Source: Pseudomonas farris (GTDB taxonomy: Bacteria > Pseudomonadota > Gammaproteobacteria > Pseudomonadales > Pseudomonadaceae). Taken from it: a DNA stretch of 64,000 nt. Where the stretch lies: the NCBI RefSeq assembly GCF_019145235.1, contig NZ_JAHSTV010000001.1:558001-622000 (forward strand), in the 5' to 3' direction. Below are positions 1 through 7,899 of this stretch, piece after piece; within the stretch, counting starts at the first letter, position 1; every line of letters begins with the position of its first letter. The notes beneath the pieces are model-generated. The model ran no database searches and was not told where the DNA came from. It saw only the letters and a list, made by a program, of their open reading frames with translations. A program made the translations under genes and the position numbers.

Positions 1-65
1 TTCGGGACGATGATGCTTTGGGAATTCATGGTGCAAGCCTACAAATGCTGAATGAGTCCACCCTT

Positions 66-153
66 GTGGGAGCGAGCCTGCTCGCGATGAGGCCATTGCA
101 GTCAACATTGTTGTTGCCTAACCCACCGCCATCGCGAGCAGGCTCGCTCCCAC
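66..153. repeat. REP doublet, convergent (GTG...GCGAT / ATCGCG...CAC)
   Basis: Two inverted copies of the Pseudomonas REP core (GTGGGAGCGAGCCTGCTCGCG and its reverse complement) are separated by about 40 bp. It lies just downstream of the TauE/SafE gene. The first 65 bases of the window hold nothing I recognise. Confidence 0.9.
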
Positions 154-193
154 AGGATTTGCGGCCGGCAGCTTAATCCCTGACGAAATCCGG

Positions 194-961
194 TCAAGTA
201 CTCAAATAGCGCCCGATCAAGGCAATCCCGCTGGCCAGCACCAGCCAGGTCACCAGCCGCACGAATGCCTCGCGGGACAATTTCATGATCAACCGCCGAC
301 CGATCCACAACCCCAGCGCCATCGCTGGCAACAAACACAGTGCCAATACCAACAAGGGTAGCTCGGCATACACACCGGCGACGGCAAACAGGCTCAAACG
401 CACCACGGTGCTGCAACTGATCAGCGCACTCTGGGTTGCCCGGGCTGCGTCCTTGGGCAGCCGACTGTTCAAATAGATCGCATATAAAAAGCCGCCACTG
501 CCAAACAGCGCCCCGAACATCCCGCCCACCGTGCCCATCGGCACCGCCCACCCGGCGGACAATTGCGCCGGACGGGTTTTAATCCACAGGCTGTAAATCG
601 CATAGGCGCTGATAAACAGCCCCATCAACAGCAACAAAACATCGGATTTAAGGTTCAGCAGAAAAATCACCCCCAACGTGCAGCCCACCGCCATGCACGG
701 CAGCAGCCGCAGCAATTCGGGCCTCGCCACATCCCGTCGCGAGGGCAGCAGATTGCCGAACGCCGCGACGAAATCCAGCAGCACCAGCAGCGGCACGATT
801 TTCGACAGCGGCATGAACAGGATCAGAATCGGCCCGGCCACCAGCGCGGTGCCAAAACCGGCGATGCCGAACACGATGTAGGCCAGCGCAACGCCCAACC
901 CGATCACCAGCCAATCCACCGCACCCCACGGCCATTGGTTTAACAACTCCAGCACACTCAT
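194..961 (-). CDS. TSUP (TauE/SafE) family membrane transporter
   Basis: Predicted inner-membrane permease of 256 residues of the TauE/SafE (TSUP) family, which exports small anions such as sulfite or sulfoacetate. The protein is almost entirely hydrophobic helices, with two similar halves and Gly/Pro-rich segments such as GIAGFGTALVAGP near the N terminus and MFGALFGSGG in the middle, both typical of TSUP. An ATG at 961 is used here; an in-frame GTG at 967 is an alternative, and the AAGGA upstream does not clearly choose between them. It is divergent from the LysR gene at 1062, which probably controls it. The substrate cannot be told from sequence. Confidence 0.85.
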   Translation of the reverse strand: MSVLELLNQWPWGAVDWLVIGLGVALAYIVFGIAGFGTALVAGPILILFMPLSKIVPLLVLLDFVAAFGNLLPSRRDVARPELLRLLPCMAVGCTLGVIFLLNLKSDVLLLLMGLFISAYAIYSLWIKTRPAQLSAGWAVPMGTVGGMFGALFGSGGFLYAIYLNSRLPKDAARATQSALISCSTVVRLSLFAVAGVYAELPLLVLALCLLPAMALGLWIGRRLIMKLSREAFVRLVTWLVLASGIALIGRYLST

Positions 962-1061
962 CGTCACGGCTTCCTTTAATTCCTGTGATGACTTTAGCCA
1001 GCGCCGAGCGTTGCGACTAATATCTTCAATGTCGACTACCCATCTCGAAAAGGCATGCCTC

Positions 1062-2024
1062 GTGCTTTCAACCCGTCAATTGCGCTACTTCGTGGAAATA
1101 GCCGAGAGTGGCAGCTTCAGCGCCGCAGCCGAACGACTGTTTATTGCTCAATCGGCCTTGAGCCGGCAGATCAAGGACATGGAAACCCGACTGCAAACGC
1201 CGCTGTTCGAACGCACCGCACGCCAACCCCGTTTGACGGCGGCGGGTGAAGCCTTTTTGCCTCGGGCGAGAAACCTGCTGAACGAACTGACCAAGGCCAG
1301 CGAAATGGCCACTCAGGTGGGAAACGGTCAACTGGGTGTATTGCGCCTGAGTCACTCCAGCACGGTGCCGATGAGCGGTCGGCTGCTGCGTGGCATCAGC
1401 GTTTATCTGGATCAGCACGCTGGCGTGTCGATGGACATCGTCAAGCTGTCCTCCGAGGCGCAACTGGAAGAATTGGCCGAAGGGCGCCTTGATGTGGGGC
1501 TGTTGCGCCTGCCGGTGCTGCGTCAGCGTGAAGGGGTGCAGATTGTTCCGCTGTACAGCGAGCGCCTGTTGCTGGCGGTGCCGCCGAATCATCGGCTGGC
1601 AGTGGATCAGTCCGCGCAAGGCATCGATCTGGCGCAGTTGAAGCATGAAGCGTTTATTTCCATCCCTCATCCACAGCGGGGCGGCCTGAGCTATTTATCC
1701 GCCGAGTTGTGCATGCGCCAGGGGTTCTTTCCCCAGGCGGCTCGGGTGGTGTCGCGCAAAACCACACAATTGCAATTGATCCAGGCCGGGTTCGGCATCG
1801 CACTGTTACCGGAATCGATGCAAGACATCGCGCCGCCGGATATCCACTTTCTGCCCTTGGCCGACCCGGATTGCCACAGCACTGTTGCCCTCGCCTATCG
1901 GCAGCATCCCGCGGCACTGGTTCAACACTTCATCAATACCTGCACAACCCACTGTGGGAGCGGCGGTGCGGCGATCCGACTTGCTCGCGAAAGCGGTGGG
2001 TCATTCAACAATGATGGCGACTGA
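1062..2024 (+). CDS. LysR-family transcriptional regulator
   Basis: DNA-binding regulator of about 320 residues. The N-terminal winged helix-turn-helix is plain (LRYFVEIAESGSFSAAAERL, then SALSRQIKDME) and is followed by a periplasmic-binding-like effector domain. I chose the GTG at 1062 because the homology begins within five residues of it and an AAGG lies about nine bases upstream; ATG 1029 and TTG 1011 are alternatives. It is divergent from the TSUP exporter, the usual arrangement for a LysR regulator and its target. The last 20 or so residues (CGSGGAAIRLARESGGSF...) are encoded by a REP repeat, so the natural C terminus has been replaced or extended. Confidence 0.88.
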   Translation: MLSTRQLRYFVEIAESGSFSAAAERLFIAQSALSRQIKDMETRLQTPLFERTARQPRLTAAGEAFLPRARNLLNELTKASEMATQVGNGQLGVLRLSHSSTVPMSGRLLRGISVYLDQHAGVSMDIVKLSSEAQLEELAEGRLDVGLLRLPVLRQREGVQIVPLYSERLLLAVPPNHRLAVDQSAQGIDLAQLKHEAFISIPHPQRGGLSYLSAELCMRQGFFPQAARVVSRKTTQLQLIQAGFGIALLPESMQDIAPPDIHFLPLADPDCHSTVALAYRQHPAALVQHFINTCTTHCGSGGAAIRLARESGGSFNNDGD

Positions 2025-2071
2025 CATGACCTCTTCGCGAGCAAGTCGGATCGCCGCACCGCCGCTCCCAC
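1954..2071. repeat. Long-arm REP doublet overlapping the LysR 3' end
   Basis: Inverted repeat with arms of about 38 bp (1954-1991 and 2034-2071). It is a longer REP variant whose centre reads GGCGGTGCGGCGATCCGACT before TTGCTCGCGAA. The left arm is inside the LysR reading frame and the frame stops at 2024, in the spacer. Confidence 0.9.
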
Positions 2072-2128
2072 AGGGGATTTGTGTTGATTCATGGAGATTG
2101 ATGGACGAATGCCTTTATCATGCGCCCC

Positions 2129-3508
2129 ATGATTAAAGATCCCTTTGCAAGACTCGGCCTGGACCGGGAAGTCCTGACTGTCAGCCAGCTCAACGGCCGC
2201 GCGCGGGTGTTGCTCGAAGACGTGTTCAGCAACATCTGGGTCGAAGGCGAAATCTCCAACCTCGCCCGCCCGGCGTCCGGCCATGTGTATTTCACCCTCA
2301 AGGACAGCGGCGCCCAAGTCCGTTGTGCGCTGTTCCGGCAGAACGCCGCTCGGGTTCGCCAGGCGTTGAAGGATGGCTTGGCGGTCAAGGTTCGCGGCAA
2401 GGTTTCGCTGTTTGAAGGCCGTGGCGATTACCAGCTGATTCTCGACACCGTGGAGCCGGCCGGTGACGGCGCCCTGCGCCTGGCCTTCGATGCGCTGAAG
2501 GAAAAGCTCAGCGCTGAAGGCCTGTTCAGCGCCGAGCGCAAAGTGCCGCTGCCGGCGCACCCGCAACGCATCGGCATCATCAGCTCGCCCACCGGCGCGG
2601 TGATCCGCGACATCATCAGTGTGTTCCGCCGCCGCGCGCCGCAGATCCAACTGACGCTGATCCCCACCGCCGTGCAAGGCCGCGAAGCTACCGCGCAGAT
2701 TGTCCGTGCGCTGAAAATGGCGGATGCACGCGGTTTCGACGCGTTGATCCTGGCCCGTGGCGGCGGTTCGCTGGAAGACCTCTGGTGTTTCAACGAAGAA
2801 GCCGTGGCCCGCGCCGTGGATGCCTGCGTGACGCCGATTGTCAGCGCCGTCGGCCACGAAACCGACGTGTCGATCAGTGACTTCGTCGCCGACGTCCGCG
2901 CCCCGACACCGTCCGCCGCGGCCGAACTGCTCGCGCCGGATTCCAGCGATCTGGTTCGACGCGTCGAAAGCCTGCACCGACGCCTGGTGATGCGCATCCG
3001 CGACCGTTTGATGCGCGACCGGCTGCGTCTGGAAGGCATGGCCCGGCGCCTGCGTCATCCCGGCGAACGACTGCGTCAGCAAGCACAACGTCTGGATGAT
3101 CTGGACATGCGCATGCGCCGCGCTTTCGAACGCAGCCTCAATACCCGTCGCGAACGTTTGATCCGTCTGGAAACCCGCCTCGCCGGGCAACATCCGGGGC
3201 GGCAACTGGCGATGCTTCGCCAGCGCCTCGACAGCCTCGCCGAGCGCCTGCCCCGAGCCATGCGTGAAGGGCTTAAATCCCGCCGGCTGCAACTGCAAAG
3301 TCAGATGCAGACGCTGCATGTGGTCAGCCCTTTGGCGACCCTCGCGCGTGGCTACAGCATTCTGCTGGACGAGCGCGGCAACGCGATTCGTAGCGCCGCG
3401 CAGACCCATACCGGCCAGCGCCTGAAAGCCAAACTGGGCGAAGGCGAGCTGCAAGTGCGGGTCGAAGACAATCACCTGACGCCTGTCACCCTTTCTCTAC
3501 TGGATTGA
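2129..3508 (+). CDS. xseA: Exodeoxyribonuclease VII large subunit
   Basis: Large catalytic subunit of exonuclease VII, which with XseB degrades single-stranded DNA to oligonucleotides in repair. The 459-residue protein has an N-terminal OB fold (TVSQLNGRARVLLEDVF, IWVEGEISN), a central catalytic domain (IGIISSPTGAVIRDI, ILARGGGSLEDLW, VGHETDVSISDFVADVRAPTP) and a long coiled-coil C-terminal part rich in Arg and Leu. The ATG at 2129 (MIKDPFARLGLD) matches the family start better than the in-frame ATG at 2120. The next gene begins four bases after the stop, so the two are probably co-transcribed. xseB is not in this window. Confidence 0.97.
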   Translation: MIKDPFARLGLDREVLTVSQLNGRARVLLEDVFSNIWVEGEISNLARPASGHVYFTLKDSGAQVRCALFRQNAARVRQALKDGLAVKVRGKVSLFEGRGDYQLILDTVEPAGDGALRLAFDALKEKLSAEGLFSAERKVPLPAHPQRIGIISSPTGAVIRDIISVFRRRAPQIQLTLIPTAVQGREATAQIVRALKMADARGFDALILARGGGSLEDLWCFNEEAVARAVDACVTPIVSAVGHETDVSISDFVADVRAPTPSAAAELLAPDSSDLVRRVESLHRRLVMRIRDRLMRDRLRLEGMARRLRHPGERLRQQAQRLDDLDMRMRRAFERSLNTRRERLIRLETRLAGQHPGRQLAMLRQRLDSLAERLPRAMREGLKSRRLQLQSQMQTLHVVSPLATLARGYSILLDERGNAIRSAAQTHTGQRLKAKLGEGELQVRVEDNHLTPVTLSLLD

Positions 3509-3511
3509 TCC

Positions 3512-4333
3512 ATGCCGCGTTTTTTAGCTCCGCTGCTGTTGCTGTGCCTGACCTTCAACGCCCACGCCGACAGTTACATCACCCGCCTGTTGAACAAACC
3601 GGTGCCGGGTGGCGTGGCGGTGGTGGATCTGGGCAGCTCCGCCCAGGCACCCAAAGCCAGCTATCAAGGCAAACCGGTATTGGTGGTCAAGGAACAGAAC
3701 AACTGGCTGGCCATCGTCGGCGTGCCGCTGACTGTCAAACCGGGTAGCCAGTCGCTTAGCAGTGGTGGTCGCAACCTGAGCTTCACCGTCGGCAGCAAGA
3801 AATACCCGGAACAGCACATCACCCTGAAAAACACTCAGCAGGTCAATCCGAACCCGGAGAATCTCAAGCGCATCGAGGGTGAGCTGGCGGAGCAGATCCA
3901 GGCTTACCGCAGCTTCAGCCCAAACAGCCCGAGCAACCTGCTGCTGGACAAACCGGTCAACGGACCGCTGTCGAGCAAGTTCGGTGTGCGCCGCTTTTTC
4001 AATGGCGAAGAGCGCAATCCCCACGCGGGCCTCGACTTCGCGGTGCCTGCCGGCACGCCAATCAAGACTCCGGCCGCCGGTAAGGTGATCCTGATCGGCA
4101 ACTACTTCTTCAACGGCAATACGGTATTCGTCGACCACGGCCAGGGCTTTATCAGCATGTTCTGCCACATGTCGAAGATCGATGTGAAGGTTGGCCAGCA
4201 ATTGGCGCGCGGCGGCGTGGTCGGGAAAGTCGGCTCCACGGGGCGCGCGACCGGGCCGCATATGCACTGGAACATCAGCCTGAATGATGCGCGGGTGGAT
4301 CCGGCGATTTTTATTGGGGCGTTTCAACCGTAA
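3512..4333 (+). CDS. Secreted M23 (LytM-type) peptidase
   Basis: Periplasmic zinc metallopeptidase-like protein of 273 residues, expected to cleave or help regulate cleavage of peptidoglycan cross-links. A signal peptide ends near AHA-DS (residue 19). An N-terminal beta domain covers about residues 20-110. The C-terminal LytM domain carries the full metal and catalytic set: H171 and D175 in HAGLD, H219 in FCHMS, and H250/H252 in GPHMHW, so it is probably active rather than a degenerate EnvC/NlpD type. The gene sits three bases after xseA. It is followed by a REP doublet with no clear intrinsic terminator. Confidence 0.9.
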   Translation: MPRFLAPLLLLCLTFNAHADSYITRLLNKPVPGGVAVVDLGSSAQAPKASYQGKPVLVVKEQNNWLAIVGVPLTVKPGSQSLSSGGRNLSFTVGSKKYPEQHITLKNTQQVNPNPENLKRIEGELAEQIQAYRSFSPNSPSNLLLDKPVNGPLSSKFGVRRFFNGEERNPHAGLDFAVPAGTPIKTPAAGKVILIGNYFFNGNTVFVDHGQGFISMFCHMSKIDVKVGQQLARGGVVGKVGSTGRATGPHMHWNISLNDARVDPAIFIGAFQP

Positions 4334-4357
4334 ATAGTTGTTGAGGCTACCGGCCCC

Positions 4358-4449
4358 TTCGCGAGCAAGCCCGCTCCCACATTAGATTTTCGGCGTGCAC
4401 AGAATATGTGTTCACGCCGATCAAATGTGGGAGCGGGCTTGCTCGCGAA
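4358..4449. repeat. REP doublet, divergent, with palindromic spacer
   Basis: Two inverted REP cores, 4358-4380 (TTCGCG...CAC) and 4427-4449 (GTG...GCGAA), flank a 46-bp spacer. The spacer contains its own hairpin, CGGCGTG...CACGCCG. The same spacer family recurs at 6991-7082 and 34770-34861. Confidence 0.9.
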
Positions 4450-4469
4450 GGCGGCCTCATTGGCACCAC

Positions 4470-4826
4470 TTATTCCGCCTCCAGATCCTCAATCCCATGG
4501 ACTTCCCGGTGCGCCAGCCGCTCTTTGATCCATATCTGGGTTTCCTCCGAGAAACCAGCCAATTCTTCAGATGTGATCAGCTCATGAGTACACAGCCCCA
4601 GCAAGTGAGCAGGCGCCTCATTGCGTGAGTGACTGAAAACGCCAAACGCCCAATACAGCTCCTGCTGACCGGCCTTCAGCCTTTCTTCACTGGCTTCTAT
4701 ACGCTCATAAGGCGCCAGGCTTTTATCCAGCACCGTGCGCTCGACCTCCTCCATGATCCGGATACACATCCGCTCATGGGCTACCGGACGCAGTGCGCTA
4801 TAGAGCTTCCAATCCGACTCGTTCAT
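4470..4826 (-). CDS. Conserved hypothetical protein, 118 residues
   Basis: Small, acidic, soluble protein with no signal peptide or membrane segment and no motif I recognise. It is largely helical by composition (ERIEASEERLKAGQQELYWAF, ITSEELAGFSEETQIWIKERL). The ATG at 4826 has AGGAG six bases upstream, while the alternative TTG at 4832 overlaps that site, so 4826 is preferred. The gene stands alone between a REP doublet and the leuA control region, which is on the other strand. Codon use and the good ribosome site say it is real; the function is unknown. Confidence 0.75.
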   Translation of the reverse strand: MNESDWKLYSALRPVAHERMCIRIMEEVERTVLDKSLAPYERIEASEERLKAGQQELYWAFGVFSHSRNEAPAHLLGLCTHELITSEELAGFSEETQIWIKERLAHREVHGIEDLEAE

Positions 4827-5054
4827 TGCCAACTCCTGCTTTCTGGTCGTCTGGTTGAGGCTTTAAGAATAGCTGCGTCGACCGAACTGCAATCGCCAAC
4901 CTTCAATTGCGCATCGCTCAAACCTCGCGCAAACATCAATACAATCTCTGCCATTCACCGCAACAAAATCTCAATAAACTCCACTTTTCGAGTATTCCTC
5001 TCAATTTTTTTCGACTGCTTGCCATCCTTTCCCCCCGCGGTTAGGGTTGAAGGC

Positions 5055-5132
5055 ATGAAAACCTCTCACACCCTCATTCAGCTTCGCCAGCACCGCAGCC
5101 TGTGCCTCGTCAGCGCACGACTGCCGGGCTGA
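5055..5132 (+). CDS. Candidate leuA leader peptide (25 residues)
   Basis: Short open frame beginning MKTSHTLIQLRQ and ending CLVSARLPG, 90 bases ahead of leuA. AGGG at 5043-5046 lies eight bases before the ATG. Five of 25 codons are Leu (residues 7, 10, 16, 18, 23), spread out rather than in a run as in enterobacterial LeuL. Between its stop and leuA there is a small hairpin, GGCCG/CGGCC, around a T-run at 5185-5202. It is probably translated to control leuA by attenuation or nascent-peptide sensing. No direct proof of translation is possible from sequence alone. Confidence 0.6.
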   Translation: MKTSHTLIQLRQHRSLCLVSARLPG

Positions 5133-5184
5133 ATCGCGGTGCCTCGTCTTACGCTTTACCCCCAGAACATTTGATCCACCGGCA

Positions 5185-5202
5185 GGCCGCCTTTTTTCGG
5201 CC
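5185..5202 (+). promoter_or_regulatory. Hairpin in the leuA leader region
   Basis: GGCCG (5185-5189) can pair with CGGCC (5198-5202) around a loop containing six T residues. It lies between the candidate leader peptide and leuA and ends about 20 bases before the start codon. It is too weak to be a standard intrinsic terminator but could take part in leader control. Confidence 0.35.
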
Positions 5203-5222
5203 CACACAATAAGGATTTTCCG

Positions 5223-6902
5223 ATGAGCATGCTCAAAGACCCGTCTTCGAAATACCGTGCGTTCCCGACTATCGATATCCCGGACCGCACCTGGCCATCG
5301 AAGACCATCACCGCAGCGCCGATCTGGTGCAGCTCGGACCTTCGTGACGGCAACCAGTCGCTGATCGAGCCCATGGACGCGGTCAAGAAGCTGCGTTTCT
5401 GGAAAACCCTGGTGCAAGTCGGCGTGAAAGAAATCGAAGCCTCGTTCCCGGCCGCTTCGCAAACCGACTTCGACTTCGTGCGTACCCTGATCGAAGACGG
5501 CCACATCCCGGACGACACCACCATTCAGGTGCTGACCCAGGGCCGTGAAGACTTGATCGCACGTACCTTCGAATCCCTGCGCGGTGCCAAGAAAGCCATC
5601 GTTCACCTGTACAACGCGACCTCCCCTTCCTTCCGCCGCATTGTCTTCAACCAGGACAAGGACGGGATCAAGGCCATCGCTGTGAACGCCGCCAAGCTGT
5701 TCGTCAAATACGCCGCCCAGCAGCCGGAAACCGAGTGGACCTTCGAGTACTCGCCAGAAACCTTCAGCGCCACCGAACTGGAATTCGCCAAGGAAGTCTG
5801 TGACGCGGTCATCGAAGTGTGGAACCCGACGCCTGAGCACAAGGTGATCCTCAACCTGCCTGCCACCGTCGAATGCGCCACCCCGAACATCTATGCCGAC
5901 CAGATCGAATGGTTCGGCCGCCACATCAACCGTCGTGACAGCGTGATCATCAGCCTGCACACCCACAACGACCGTGGCACTGGCGTAGCCGCCACCGAGC
6001 TGGGCCTGATGGCCGGCGCCGACCGTGTCGAAGGTTGCCTGTTCGGCAACGGCGAGCGGACCGGTAACGTCGACCTGGTGACCGTGGCATTGAACCTCTA
6101 CACCCAGGGCATCCACCCTGAACTGGACTTTTCCGATATCGACGGCGTGCGCAAAGTCGTCGAAGAATGCAACCAGATCCAGGTGCACCCACGTCACCCG
6201 TATGTCGGCGACCTGGTTCACACCGCGTTCTCCGGTTCCCACCAGGATGCGATCCGCAAGGGCTTCTCCCAGCAAAAACCGGACGCCCTGTGGGAAGTGC
6301 CGTACTTGCCGATCGACCCGGCCGACATCGGCCGCAGCTACGAGGCGGTGATCCGCGTCAACAGCCAGTCGGGCAAGGGCGGTATCGCTTACCTGCTGGA
6401 ACAGGAATACGGCATCAACTTGCCGCGCCGCATGCAGATCGAGTTCAGCCAGGTGGTGCAGCGTGAAACCGATCGTCTGGGCCTGGAGATGACAGCCCAA
6501 CAGATCCACGCGCTGTTGCACAGCGAGTACTTGCAGGCCAACACTCCGTACGCGCTGGTCAGCCATCGCTTGCAGGAAGAAAACGGTCACAGCGCCGTGG
6601 AAGTGGAAGTCTCCAGCAAAGGTCAGGGTGAAACCAACCTGCACTGGCGTGGCAAAGGTAACGGCGCTCTGGAAGCGCTGGTGGCCGGTCTGCCGATCCC
6701 GGTGGAAATCATGGACTACAACGAACACGCGATCGGCGCGGGTACCAATGCCAAGGCTGCGGCCTACATTGAACTGCGGGTGAATGGTGAGCGTGCGGTG
6801 CACGGCGTCGGTATCGATGAAAACATCACTACCGCCAGCTTCAAGGCCCTGTTCAGCGCGCTGAACCGCTCCCTGAGCCAGCCGGAAGCGAAAGCGGCGT
6901 AA
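5223..6902 (+). CDS. leuA: 2-isopropylmalate synthase
   Basis: Catalyses the first committed step of leucine synthesis, condensing acetyl-CoA with 2-ketoisovalerate. The 559-residue protein is the longer LeuA class. It has an N-terminal TIM-barrel with the divalent-metal and catalytic segments [14 protein letters not shown] and [13 protein letters not shown] plus [12 protein letters not shown] linker and a C-terminal leucine-binding regulatory domain follow, from about residue 440 ([12 protein letters not shown]...). AAGGA lies a few bases before the ATG at 5223. It is a single-gene unit with a candidate leader peptide upstream and a strong terminator downstream; leuCDB are not in this window. 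Confidence 0.97.
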   Translation: MSMLKDPSSKYRAFPTIDIPDRTWPSKTITAAPIWCSSDLRDGNQSLIEPMDAVKKLRFWKTLVQVGVKEIEASFPAASQTDFDFVRTLIEDGHIPDDTTIQVLTQGREDLIARTFESLRGAKKAIVHLYNATSPSFRRIVFNQDKDGIKAIAVNAAKLFVKYAAQQPETEWTFEYSPETFSATELEFAKEVCDAVIEVWNPTPEHKVILNLPATVECATPNIYADQIEWFGRHINRRDSVIISLHTHNDRGTGVAATELGLMAGADRVEGCLFGNGERTGNVDLVTVALNLYTQGIHPELDFSDIDGVRKVVEECNQIQVHPRHPYVGDLVHTAFSGSHQDAIRKGFSQQKPDALWEVPYLPIDPADIGRSYEAVIRVNSQSGKGGIAYLLEQEYGINLPRRMQIEFSQVVQRETDRLGLEMTAQQIHALLHSEYLQANTPYALVSHRLQEENGHSAVEVEVSSKGQGETNLHWRGKGNGALEALVAGLPIPVEIMDYNEHAIGAGTNAKAAAYIELRVNGERAVHGVGIDENITTASFKALFSALNRSLSQPEAKAA

Positions 6903-6921
6903 GTTTGCGCTGCAACGCAAA

Positions 6922-6957
6922 AGGCCCCGGGGTGTGAACCTCGGGGCCTTTTTGTTT
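6922..6957 (+). terminator. Intrinsic terminator of leuA
   Basis: A GC-rich stem, AGGCCCCG paired with CGGGGCCT, is followed by TTTTTGTTT just after the leuA stop. Confidence 0.9.
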
Positions 6958-6990
6958 GCCTGGGATTTTTGTGTTGCCTGTTCTGGCCTC

Positions 6991-7082
6991 TTCGCGAGCA
7001 AGCCCGCTCCCACCGTGGATTTTTGGTGTACACAAAATCTGTGTTCACACCGATCAAGTGTGGGAGCGGGCTTGCTCGCGAA
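6991..7082. repeat. REP doublet, divergent, with palindromic spacer
   Basis: Inverted REP cores at 6991-7013 and 7060-7082. The 46-bp spacer has a hairpin GGTGT...ACACC and is homologous to the spacers at 4358-4449 and 34770-34861. Confidence 0.9.
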
Positions 7083-7107
7083 GACGGACGGTCAGGCAGC
7101 GAAAGTC

Positions 7108-7899
7108 TCAGGTGAACTCGAAGGTATCCGCATCCAGATTCGCCGGAAACCGTGCGCGATAAGCCGCCAGCTCCGCCGCGTCCAGAACGACTTTGAAGAC
7201 CCCATCGGCATCGCCTGCGCTGAGCAACGTCTCACCCTGAAAATCCAGCACCTGACTGTCACCGGTATACGCAAAGCCTTTGCCATCGGTACCGATGCGG
7301 TTCACCGCCGCCACATAGCAAAGGTTTTCGATCCCCCGTGCCGGCAGCAAACGGTTCCAGTGTTGGCGCCGGGCGCCCGGCCAATTGGCGGTGTACAGCA
7401 ATAAGTCGGTGTCTTGAGGGTCGCGGCTCCAGACCGGGAAACGCAGGTCGTAGCAAATCAGCGGCCGCACTCGCCAGCCCTTCAATTCGAACTGCACCTG
7501 ACGCTCGCCCGGGGTGAAATGGTTGTGCTCGCCCGCCATGCGGAACAGATGACGTTTGTCGTAGTGCCACACCTCCCCATCCGGTCGCGCCCACAACAGA
7601 CGATTGCGATGACTGCCGTCAGCCACCTGGACGATGATGCTGCCGGTGATCACCGCATCCAGTTTCGCCGCCTGAACCCGCAGCCATTTACTGGTAGGGC
7701 CATTTTCCGGCTCGGCGAGGGTTTCCGATTCCATGGAGAAACCGGTGGTGAACATCTCCGGCAGGATAATCAGGTCTGCGCCGCGAGCCTGTTCCAGCAA
7801 GGGCTCGAAATGCTGCAGATTGGCCTGACGATCATGCCAGGCCAGGGTGGTCTGGATCAGCGCAACATTCAGATTGGGCAGAGCACTCAGATCACGCAT
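7108..7899 (-). CDS. yafV: Omega-amidase, nitrilase superfamily (YafV/NIT2 type)
   Basis: Carbon-nitrogen hydrolase of 263 residues. Its family hydrolyses the amide of alpha-ketoglutaramate or alpha-ketosuccinamate. The catalytic triad is visible: E48 (LPEMFTTGFSM), K115 (YDKRHLF) and C149 (PLICYDLRFP). It overlaps the upstream aminotransferase by 13 bases on the same strand, so the two are translationally coupled. The pairing fits the glutamine transaminase/omega-amidase route, in which the amidase pulls transamination of methionine or phenylalanine keto acids forward by destroying the keto-amide product. Assignment rests on family resemblance and the pairing. Confidence 0.88.
   Translation of the reverse strand: MRDLSALPNLNVALIQTTLAWHDRQANLQHFEPLLEQARGADLIILPEMFTTGFSMESETLAEPENGPTSKWLRVQAAKLDAVITGSIIVQVADGSHRNRLLWARPDGEVWHYDKRHLFRMAGEHNHFTPGERQVQFELKGWRVRPLICYDLRFPVWSRDPQDTDLLLYTANWPGARRQHWNRLLPARGIENLCYVAAVNRIGTDGKGFAYTGDSQVLDFQGETLLSAGDADGVFKVVLDAAELAAYRARFPANLDADTFEFT

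Noticed and set aside
1922..3475. A 517-codon frame antisense to xseA and the LysR end
   Set aside because: Shadow of xseA; its ends are made of REP sequence and it shows no protein family features.
5001..7013. A 670-codon open frame antisense to leuA
   Set aside because: Shadow of leuA, running into REP and terminator sequence at its start.
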